Source of the DNA: CAYRAV01 sp964422365
GTDB taxonomy: Bacteria > Bacillota > Clostridia > Lachnospirales > Lachnospiraceae
Direction of reading: 5' to 3'
DNA: 25,007 nucleotides
Assembly (NCBI GenBank): GCA_964422365.1
Contig: CAYRAV010000047.1
Coordinates: 1 to 25,007 of the forward strand
The position numbers and the translations under genes were made by a program. Shown here piece after piece: positions 1-5,300 of this stretch. How positions within the stretch are numbered: position 1 is the stretch's first letter; the number at the start of each line of letters is the position of its first letter. The notes below the pieces were generated by a model, which saw only the letters and a list, made by a program, of their open reading frames with translations, was not told where the DNA came from and ran no database searches.

Positions 1-57
1 ACTATAACAAAATTTTTTGCTGTTTTAAAGATATAAAATCGTGCGTTTACCGTGGGA

Positions 58-88
58 AATAGAGGTGTTTCGGCACTTCTATTTTTTC
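58..88 (+). terminator. Rho-independent terminator
   Basis: A 10-bp stem (AATAGAGGTG with CACTTCTATT, one G-U pair) closes a TTTCGG loop and runs into a T tract. It would end a plus-strand transcript entering from the left of the window. Confidence 0.7.
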
Positions 89-174
89 TTTTCCACATCT
101 TGTGAATGGTGTTGTCCATAATGGAATGGTCAGTTATGCACATTTCCATGATGCAATATATTTCACTTATAATA

Positions 175-720
175 TTACAAGGTAGGTTTGTTGCCTTTCT
201 CTGGCTGCTCCAGCATATGTCTTGCACCGCCATAGAGAATAATCCTGCTTTCATATCTGCGGAAATATGCTTCTGGATTTTTCGCTTTTTTATAGCCGAT
301 ATGGTAAGATTGGTTTGCCTTGTATTGTTCTGCATATTTGATAATTTCACCAAGGTCTTTTATTCTGTGTTCCAGCTCCACCACACTATGTTTCGCAGAC
401 TTCTCGGCTTCGGTTTTTACTGCAATTTTATGTTTTAGTTCTGAAAGGGAACCTGTTTCTATATAATTTTTTGCAACAATCTTTAAATTCTCTATATCTG
501 CCCAATGTTTCAGTCTGGGACTGTTTTGAAATTTCTCCATGGAGGTATCAATCAGCCTGTGGGAAGAGTAATCTTTTTTGGGAATAACTGCTTTATGCTT
601 TTTCTTATTTTCAATACATTCCTTTGTGTATTCCTTTCCCAAAGACTTTGCACTTCCACGTACAAAACGGTCTTTATTTAATGGTCGGAATGAAATGTAT
701 TTAGCAGTTTCATCATGCAA
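175..720 (-). pseudogene. Relaxase/mobilization protein C-terminal fragment
   Basis: The 181-residue product matches my recollection of the C-terminal helical region of conjugative relaxases from clostridial integrative elements. It has the KYISFR / RFVRG / LGKEYT block at residues 7-33, a helical linker with ...RLKHWADIENLK (about 69-80), and a YKKAKNPEAYFRRYESRIILY block near the end. The N-terminal nuclease domain with its catalytic Tyr and His triad is absent, and the frame also ends earlier than family members. Odd point: the fragment opens with TTG (720) and has AGGAGA five bases upstream, so it could still be translated. It is most simply the residue of a lost conjugative or mobilizable element. 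Family recognition is from memory of the motif pattern. Confidence 0.65.
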
Positions 721-880
721 AGTTTCTCCTTTTTTTATAAAATTTTTGAGCCAAAAAATAGTTTGGTGAGAAATACATTAATACTCATTTTTTATACAAA
801 AACACAGTTGTGCTGTTTATTATAAAAAAACAGCAGAGAGCAGAAGTTATACCATTTACAGCCAGAAGGAAATGAATACA

Positions 881-1192
881 GAAGAATACGGGAACGCAAA
901 GAGAAGCCATTAGCAGATAGAGAATGCACTGCATTGGGTTTTGGACATTGCCTATAGAGAGGATGAAAGCCGTGTACGTGCAGGAAACAGTGCAGAGAAT
1001 CTAAATATCTTAAGACATATGACACTGAATATGTTAAAGCAGGAAAAGAGCTGTAAACGGGGAATAGCAGGAAAAAGGAAAAATTGTGGATGGAATCATG
1101 AATATTTGTTGAAGATATTAAAGACTCTTGATGTAAAAAAGGAGAAAACTAAATTTCCAAAATCTGGGTATATTTACCGTGAGACCAGATGA
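881..1192 (+). pseudogene. ISAs1-family transposase, decayed 3' end
   Basis: Read in the frame of the ATG at 941, this stretch gives the ISAs1 transposase C-terminal signature: RSH-stop-QIENALHWVLD, then IAYREDESRVRAG, then NLNILRHMTLNMLKQEKS and a final EYLLKIL. The residue normally Trp in the (R)xHWxIEN motif is a TAG stop at 911-913, a one-base change from TGG, so the gene is dead. The 5' two thirds and the insertion-sequence ends are missing. No intact copy is in the window. The fragment ends just upstream of the Rrf2 promoter. Confidence 0.75.
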
Positions 1193-1229
1193 TGTTACTA
1201 TTGACACTACAACTGAAACAAATTATAAT
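1193..1229 (+). promoter_or_regulatory. Promoter and probable operator of the Rrf2 operon
   Basis: TTGACA (1201-1206) and TATAAT (1224-1229) are separated by exactly 17 bp, a consensus sigma-A promoter. A 19-bp motif, TGTTACTATTGACACTACA (1193-1211), spans the -35 box and closely resembles the motif at the promoters near 2571 and 5202. Its position fits autorepression by the Rrf2 protein encoded next. The promoter is visible in the sequence. The operator role is inferred. Confidence 0.75.
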
Positions 1230-1263
1230 ATAGCGGAATCAGAAATAAAGAGAGGTTATGTTT

Positions 1264-1707
1264 ATGCAGATATCCAGCAGATTTACAATCGCTATTCATA
1301 TATTTTCGTGTATTAACACATTTGAAAAAGAAAGAAAGGTTACAAGTGATTTTTTGGCATCTAGTGTAGAGGTCAATCCTGTTGTGATTCGTAGGATTTT
1401 ATTACAATTAAAGGCAGCCGGGCTTGTTCATGTGCAAAGAGGTACAGGCGGAACTACGATTGCCAGGCCGCTTGAAGAGATTACTTTTCTAGATATTTAT
1501 AAAGCTGTGGAATGTATAGAGGATGGTGAATTATTCCATTTCCATGAAAATCCCAATGTAGAATGTCCAGTCGGCAGGAATATCCATAATATACTTGATG
1601 AAAAACTAAAACGTATTCAAAAAGCAATGGAACAGGAAATGGAATCCATTACGCTTGCAGATATTGCAAGAGATATGGATTCATGTTTGAGCAAGGAGAA
1701 ACAATGA
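1264..1707 (+). CDS. Rrf2-family (YwnA-like) transcriptional regulator
   Basis: This 147-residue protein has the Rrf2 winged-helix layout. It opens with SSRFTIAIHI (4-13), followed by the helix-turn-helix around SDFLASSVEVNPVVIRRILLQLKAAGLV (28-55), the wing GTGGTTIARPLEEIT (60-74), and the dimerisation helix near the end. It has cysteines at 16, 84, 101 and 141 but lacks the clustered three-Cys loop that binds an Fe-S cluster in IscR and NsrR. It therefore more likely senses through thiols or a small ligand, like YwnA or CymR relatives. The ATG at 1264 is preferred over 1258: AGAGAGG lies eight bases before it, and relatives start with the short Met-x-SSRF form. The stop overlaps the next start (ATGA). 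In Bacillus a ywnA-type gene sits beside a ywnB-type reductase, as here. Confidence 0.85.
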   Translation: MQISSRFTIAIHIFSCINTFEKERKVTSDFLASSVEVNPVVIRRILLQLKAAGLVHVQRGTGGTTIARPLEEITFLDIYKAVECIEDGELFHFHENPNVECPVGRNIHNILDEKLKRIQKAMEQEMESITLADIARDMDSCLSKEKQ

Positions 1708-2111
1708 TGGAGAAACAGGATATTACCATTACAATAAAAAGCCGTATGAATGGAGAAGAGACTATTTTTGAAACAACTGGAGAATATGCTTTTGACGGAC
1801 AGCGGCATTTGGCAGCATACACAGATTATACCGGAAATTTAATAACAAAAAATGGATTGTATATTGAACCAGATAAACTGTTATTGCATCGGGTAGGCGG
1901 GATTACAGCAGATATGTTATTTGACAAACAGACAGATACAGTTGCACGATATCAAGCCTTTATGGTAAATACCAGTTTTGTTATTCATACCTCGGAATAT
2001 TCTGTAGAGGAAACAGAATATGGTCTTGCTATTCATATAGACTATAGCCTGAGTGATGGAACTGATACAGATGTGATAAAAGGAATACAGGATATAGAAA
2101 TAAAAATGTGA
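1704..2111 (+). CDS. DUF1934 (YwiB-like) beta-barrel protein
   Basis: The product is 135 residues, rich in alternating beta strands, with the DUF1934 pattern: ITIKSRMNGEE near the start, then YTDYTGN, NGLYIEPDKLLLHRVGGITADMLFD, and SFVIHTSEYSV towards the end. The family adopts a lipocalin-like barrel and its function is unknown. The ATG at 1704 shares an ATGA overlap with the Rrf2 stop and has AAGGAG just upstream, so the two genes are probably translationally coupled and transcribed from the 1201 promoter. No signal peptide or membrane segment is seen, so it is cytoplasmic. Its tie to a redox-type regulator is unexplained. Confidence 0.75.
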   Translation: MMEKQDITITIKSRMNGEETIFETTGEYAFDGQRHLAAYTDYTGNLITKNGLYIEPDKLLLHRVGGITADMLFDKQTDTVARYQAFMVNTSFVIHTSEYSVEETEYGLAIHIDYSLSDGTDTDVIKGIQDIEIKM

Positions 2112-2183
2112 CCTGTACATTGAAAAGTATACTATTTTTATAATGCATATTGTAAAATGGAATAGAGAAAAAATCCAGATAAT

Positions 2184-2340
2184 AAAGACTATGGCAAATT
2201 TGATGGTTCTTTCTTAATTTTAGGTTATTCTATTAGTTTCTGATTATGTTTGATGCTACCTAACACAAGCAAATCAGAAATACTAATTATTATGAATGAT
2301 TTAAACATAAGAAAGAACCAATTTAATTGGCATAGTTTTT
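2184..2340. repeat. Foldback (MITE-like) element 1
   Basis: The outer arms 2184-2216 and 2308-2340 are inverted repeats matching at 26 of 33 positions and ending in GGTTCTTTCTTA. A second pair of arms lies inside (ATTAGTTTCTGATT near 2232 against ATCAGAAATACTAAT at 2273-2287), then a short TGTTTG/CAAGCA stem. The whole 157-bp segment can therefore fold into one long hairpin. It contains no gene. It could be a MITE or a long transcribed hairpin after the DUF1934 gene. Confidence 0.65.
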
Positions 2341-2352
2341 TTATTTATAGGG

Positions 2353-2558
2353 AAAATATTATGTAGCAGTTCAGCCATGCCATTCATAATTTCCCAGAAT
2401 GTACAGTATTACCGAAAAATTTATGGTTTGGCTGGTAAATCATTCATGTGGGGCATCCGCCCTATAGAAACAATAGTACAATATGCCCTTAGTGAGCAAG
2501 CTCTTACATGCATATTGCACCATTGTTTCTGCATGGCTGAACTGTTACAATATTATTA
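2353..2558. repeat. Foldback element 2
   Basis: The outer arms 2363-2380 and 2531-2548 are inverted copies with 17 of 18 matches (core CAGTTCAGCCATGC). The inner arms 2468-2486 and 2510-2528 are inverted with 17 of 19 matches and close on GAGC-AA-GCTC at the tip. The right side is a continuous stem, while the left side has about 87 extra bases between its arms, which include a GGGGCATCCGCCC hairpin. The short open frame inside (2377-2601) is a by-product. The element ends about 20 bp before the reductase promoter. Confidence 0.65.
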
Positions 2559-2570
2559 TAAAAAGTTTGA

Positions 2571-2607
2571 TATAACTATTGACATTACAACAAAAAAGTG
2601 ATATATT
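2571..2607 (+). promoter_or_regulatory. Promoter with Rrf2-type operator, reductase gene
   Basis: TTGACA (2579-2584) and TATATT (2602-2607) are 17 bp apart. The motif TATAACTATTGACATTACA (2571-2589) covers the -35 box. It differs by a few bases from the motifs at 1193-1211 and 5202-5220. Confidence 0.75.
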
Positions 2608-2619
2608 ACCATTACAAGA

Positions 2620-2638
2620 TGTAACAATAATCATTACA
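2620..2638 (+). promoter_or_regulatory. Second operator-like dyad TGTAA-N9-TTACA
   Basis: TGTAACAATAATCATTACA lies downstream of the -10 box. Its half sites TGTAA and TTACA are nine bases apart, as in 5249-5267 beyond the tannase promoter. An overlapping dyad TTACA-AGA-TGTAA (2612-2624) is also present. It is probably a downstream regulator site and is inferred from repetition only. Confidence 0.5.
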
Positions 2639-2664
2639 ATAAATCATATTCAGGAGGTAATTTT

Positions 2665-3294
2665 ATGAAAGTAGCAGTAGTATGCGCAAATGGCAGAGCA
2701 GGAACATTAATCGTGAAAGAGGCAGTAGAAAGAGGGCTGGATGTTACAGCGGTTATAAGAGGAGAAAATAAAACAGTTGCTGGGAATGTAATCCAGAAAG
2801 ATTTATTTGATCTCACCACAGCGGATTTAGAGGGGTTTGATGTAGTGATAGATGCTTTTGGGGCATGGGCACCAGATGCACTTCCGGGACACTGCAAATC
2901 ATTAAAACATCTGTGCGATATCCTTTCTGGCAAGAAGACCAGATTAATAGTAGTCGGCGGTGCAGGAAGCCTTTATGTAAATCCAGAACATACCATACAA
3001 GTATGCGATGGTCCCGATTTTCCAGCAGAATATCTTCCTCTTGCACAGGCACAAGGTCAGGCACTTGCAGAACTTCGTGAAAGAAATGATGTGCAGTGGA
3101 CATTTATCAGTCCTGCAGGAGATTTCCAACCAGAAGGAGAAAGAACAGGCGAATATATTCTTGCTGGTGAAGAACTCACTTTAAACAGCAGAGGTGAGAG
3201 CATAATCAGTTATGCGGATTATGCAATTGCAATGGTAGATGAAATTACAAAAGGAAACCATATCCAGGAAAGAATCAGTGTAGTAAGAAAATAA
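2665..3294 (+). CDS. NAD(P)-binding reductase, YwnB / COG2910-like
   Basis: This 209-residue single-domain Rossmann protein starts with a beta strand and dinucleotide loop, VAVVCANGRAGTLIVKEA (3-20). It continues with DVVIDAFGAW (58-67) and the strand LIVVGGAGSLY. The C-terminal block PAGDFQPEGERTGEYILAGEELTLNSRGESIISYADYAIAMVDEI is typical of the COG2910 putative NADH-flavin/quinone reductase family (atypical SDR, NmrA-like). A soluble NAD(P)H-dependent reduction of flavin or quinone is the family expectation and is not proven by sequence. AGGAGG sits seven bases before the ATG. With the Rrf2 gene it recreates a YwnA/YwnB pairing. It is driven by the promoter at 2579. Confidence 0.82.
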   Translation: MKVAVVCANGRAGTLIVKEAVERGLDVTAVIRGENKTVAGNVIQKDLFDLTTADLEGFDVVIDAFGAWAPDALPGHCKSLKHLCDILSGKKTRLIVVGGAGSLYVNPEHTIQVCDGPDFPAEYLPLAQAQGQALAELRERNDVQWTFISPAGDFQPEGERTGEYILAGEELTLNSRGESIISYADYAIAMVDEITKGNHIQERISVVRK

Positions 3295-3427
3295 TCATTT
3301 GTGAATGTGTATAAGAATATTCTAGAGAATCCAAATACTTAAATCTGTACCGCTTCTCCAAAATATCAGTAGATTTGTATCAGCGGAAAGGCAGTATTTG
3401 TCCTTTCAGGGCAATTGAAAAGCGTTA

Positions 3428-3475
3428 GCTCAATGGCGGATGCAAATTGACGCTGTTGAGCCAACTGTCTGTAAT
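3428..3475 (+). promoter_or_regulatory. Candidate promoter overlapping a strong dyad, sirtuin gene
   Basis: TTGACG (3447-3452) and TGTAAT (3470-3475) are 17 bp apart. A start near 3482 would give a very short leader just before AGGAGG (3485-3490). The 11-bp dyad GCTCAATGGCG / CGCTGTTGAGC (3428-3438 and 3451-3461) pairs fully if two G-U pairs are allowed, and it overlaps the -35 box. It could be an operator or, in read-through RNA from the reductase gene, a hairpin. Upstream, 3295-3427 holds only a weak CCGCT/AGCGG stem and no gene. Confidence 0.45.
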
Positions 3476-3499
3476 AGATAAATCAGGAGGAACTATCAT

Positions 3500-4453
3500 A
3501 TGTTTCCAAAAATAAAATTTGGAGGAAAAAGTAAAATGACATTTGAAAAATTTTTAAGCGGAGTCCCAGCAAATGATTATATTTTTCAGAACACTCCCTA
3601 TGAAGAACAGATTAAAGCTGCAGCAAACGCAATTGAAACAGCAGAATATGTTTTAATTGGAGCCGGAGCCGGGCTGTCAGCAGCAGCCGGCCTGACTTAT
3701 GGAGGAAAGCGCTTTACAGATAATTTCCCAGAATTTATCAAGAAATATGGAATGACGGACATGTATAGTGCGGGTTTTTATCCGTTCCCAAATGAAGAAG
3801 CCAAATGGGGATACTGGTCAAAACATGTCTATATAAACCGTATTAGTCCGCAGGCTCTGCCTTTGTATCAAAAACTAAAGGAATTGATAAGAGAAAAGAA
3901 TTATTTTGTCCTGACCACAAATGCAGAGCACCAGTTCTATAAAGCAGATTTTGGGAAAGATAAAATATTTGCCACACAGGGTGATTATGGATTGATTCAA
4001 TGTATGCGGGGATGCCATCCAAAAACTTATGATGATATCGAAATGATGAATCAGATGAATCAGGCGAGAAAAGACTGTCTGATTCCCTCTTATATGGTTC
4101 CAAAATGTCCGGTCTGCGGCGGGCCTATGAATATGAATCTAAGATGCGACCAGTATTTTGTGGAGGATGATGCATGGCATCAGGCGGAAAATCATTTTAC
4201 AGCATTTCTGGATGAATGTCAGGATAGAAAAACAGTATTACTAGAACTTGGTATCGGATTTAATACTCCTACAATAGTCAGGTTTCCATTTGAGAAATTG
4301 GCACGAGAAAAGCAAAATATGACTTTGGTCCGATTAAATTTAAATGAAGCAATTGTACCAGAAAGTCTTGGTAAGAGGGCAATCGGAATCAATGCAGATA
4401 TGGAGCAGAGTATTTCTGATCTTTTGAATATACGAGCCCTAAAAGAACTTTGA
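3500..4453 (+). CDS. SirTM-class sirtuin, probable protein ADP-ribosyltransferase
   Basis: A 317-residue Sir2-fold protein with the NAD-binding loop GAGAGLSAAAG (54-64) followed by TYGGKRFTDNFPEF, the hallmark of the SirTM class known from staphylococci and streptococci. The catalytic His of ordinary deacetylases is replaced by Gln160 in ATQGDYG, and Asn141 (TTNAEHQF) is kept. Both match SirTM enzymes, which modify lipoyl-carrier proteins with ADP-ribose and lack deacetylase activity. A zinc ribbon uses Cys168, Cys172, Cys203 and Cys206. Two in-frame starts have good ribosome sites: 3500 (AGGAGG nine bases away) and 3536 (GGAGG ten bases away). The usual operon partners GcvH-L and LplA2 are absent nearby, but the matching zinc macrodomain is encoded at 7213. 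The cellular target is therefore unknown. Confidence 0.87.
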   Translation: MFPKIKFGGKSKMTFEKFLSGVPANDYIFQNTPYEEQIKAAANAIETAEYVLIGAGAGLSAAAGLTYGGKRFTDNFPEFIKKYGMTDMYSAGFYPFPNEEAKWGYWSKHVYINRISPQALPLYQKLKELIREKNYFVLTTNAEHQFYKADFGKDKIFATQGDYGLIQCMRGCHPKTYDDIEMMNQMNQARKDCLIPSYMVPKCPVCGGPMNMNLRCDQYFVEDDAWHQAENHFTAFLDECQDRKTVLLELGIGFNTPTIVRFPFEKLAREKQNMTLVRLNLNEAIVPESLGKRAIGINADMEQSISDLLNIRALKEL

Positions 4454-4477
4454 GATAATATGGATGGTGAAATTGTG

Positions 4478-4744
4478 ATGACCATAAAAGAGATTGCTAA
4501 GATGAGTGGTACGTCTGTTGCCACTGTATCAAGAGTATTAAATAATCCAAATTATAAATGTGCAGATCCCAAGCTCAAAGAACAGATATGGATGCTTGCG
4601 GGAAAATATGATTATGTTCCAAATGAAGCAGCACGGAATCTTAAAATGAGTAAATCCAAAGCAGAGACAGCATTTCACATAAATATTATAGTAACTAGGA
4701 TTGGGGCAGATGAAACAGATCCTTTTTTTAAGAGAGTGTTGTAA
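4478..4744 (+). pseudogene. LacI-family regulator, N-terminal stump
   Basis: Eighty-eight residues remain. They cover a complete LacI helix-turn-helix (TIKEIAKMSGTSVATVSRVLN) and hinge helix region (NYKCADPKLKEQIWMLAGKYDYVPNEAARNLK), then the first strand of the sugar-binding core (HINIIVTRIGADETDPFFKRVL), and then a stop. Full members have about 330 residues, so the effector and dimerisation core is lost. No continuation was found in the 60 bases before the MITE. It starts 25 bases after the sirtuin stop. It is most likely a dead remnant. A free DNA-binding headpiece is a less likely alternative. Confidence 0.75.
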
Positions 4745-4806
4745 AATTACGCTCTCCTTATTCATGACATTATATTCTTTGCACAATGTGGATTCTATTG
4801 TTTTGC

Positions 4807-5118
4807 CTAGAGCATGTTTGAAAATTGCTTGTTACAAAATGTGCATCACAATTTGTGGGAGATTTGGAGCAAATATCCATACCATATTGGACAAAGTCCG
4901 CCAGCCCGAAAGGGCATGAGTTGCGGAATACCCGGATGGGTATACCATATCGGACAAAGTCCACCAGCCCGAAAGGGCATAAGTTGCGGGATACCCGGAT
5001 GGGTATACCATATCGGACAAAGTCCACCAGCCCGAAAGGGCATGGATTGTGGTATGCCCAAATGGGTACGCAAAGTGGGGCATGCATCTACAAAAAGCAA
5101 TTTTCAAACACACTCTAG
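4807..5118. mobile_element. MITE-like element with tandem structured repeats, copy 1
   Basis: The 312-bp element is bounded by inverted ends that both start CTAGAG and continue into TGTTTGAAAATTGCTT. They match at 22 of 24 positions (4807-4830 against 5095-5118 reversed). It encodes no transposase. The interior holds three 63-bp tandem units (4881-5069). A related but diverged element begins at 24771, and a lone end lies at 21588-21603. It was presumably mobilised by a transposase in trans. CTAG at both tips may be part of the target or of the end. Confidence 0.75.
4881..5069. repeat. Three 63-bp tandem units with three hairpins each
   Basis: Units 4881-4943, 4944-5006 and 5007-5069 are nearly identical. 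The third unit diverges in its last 20 bases. Each can fold into GGAC-AAA-GTCC, GCCC-GAAA-GGGC (a GNRA-type tetraloop) and ATACCC-GGAT-GGGTAT. Because 63 is divisible by three, several frames on both strands stay open and yield repetitive peptides. These peptides are artefacts: no ribosome site or conserved single frame supports them. Confidence 0.8.
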
Positions 5119-5201
5119 CAGAAGAACACAGGAAGAATAAAAACAGCCCAGCTTGTCGAAGCTGCTACGGAAAAAACTAAGAGTAATCAGAAATCCTTGA
5201 T

Positions 5202-5238
5202 TATAACTGTTGACATAACAATAAAATAATGGTATATT
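5202..5238 (+). promoter_or_regulatory. Promoter with Rrf2-type operator, tannase operon
   Basis: TTGACA (5210-5215) and TATATT (5233-5238) are 17 bp apart. The motif TATAACTGTTGACATAACA (5202-5220) again covers the -35 box, as upstream of the Rrf2 and reductase genes. Confidence 0.75.
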
Positions 5239-5248
5239 ACAAAATAGA

Positions 5249-5267
5249 TGTAATGTCAATTGTTACA
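5249..5267 (+). promoter_or_regulatory. Downstream operator-like dyad TGTAA-N9-TTACA
   Basis: TGTAATGTCAATTGTTACA lies between the -10 box and the tannase ribosome site. It has the same half sites and spacing as 2620-2638. A role in repression from within the leader is inferred. Confidence 0.5.
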
Positions 5268-5300
5268 ACAAAAAACAATACAAATATCAGGAGACAAAAC

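Noticed and set aside
1264..1707. Rrf2 protein as an Fe-S sensor (IscR/NsrR type)
   Set aside because: The loop after the wing carries a single Cys (101) instead of three closely spaced cysteines.
2377..2601. 74-codon open frame
   Set aside because: It lies in the foldback element and its end runs through the reductase promoter. No ribosome site.
4881..5069. Possible CRISPR array
   Set aside because: Units follow each other without variable spacers, there are no cas genes, and the number of units is small.
4770..5140. Overlapping open frames on both strands giving repetitive peptides
   Set aside because: The 63-bp tandem units are divisible by three, so any frame without a stop in one unit stays open. 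Frames have no ribosome sites and lie inside a MITE.
5149..5164. Terminator before the tannase promoter
   Set aside because: CAGCTT-GTCG-AAGCTG forms a stem, but no T tract follows on the plus strand.
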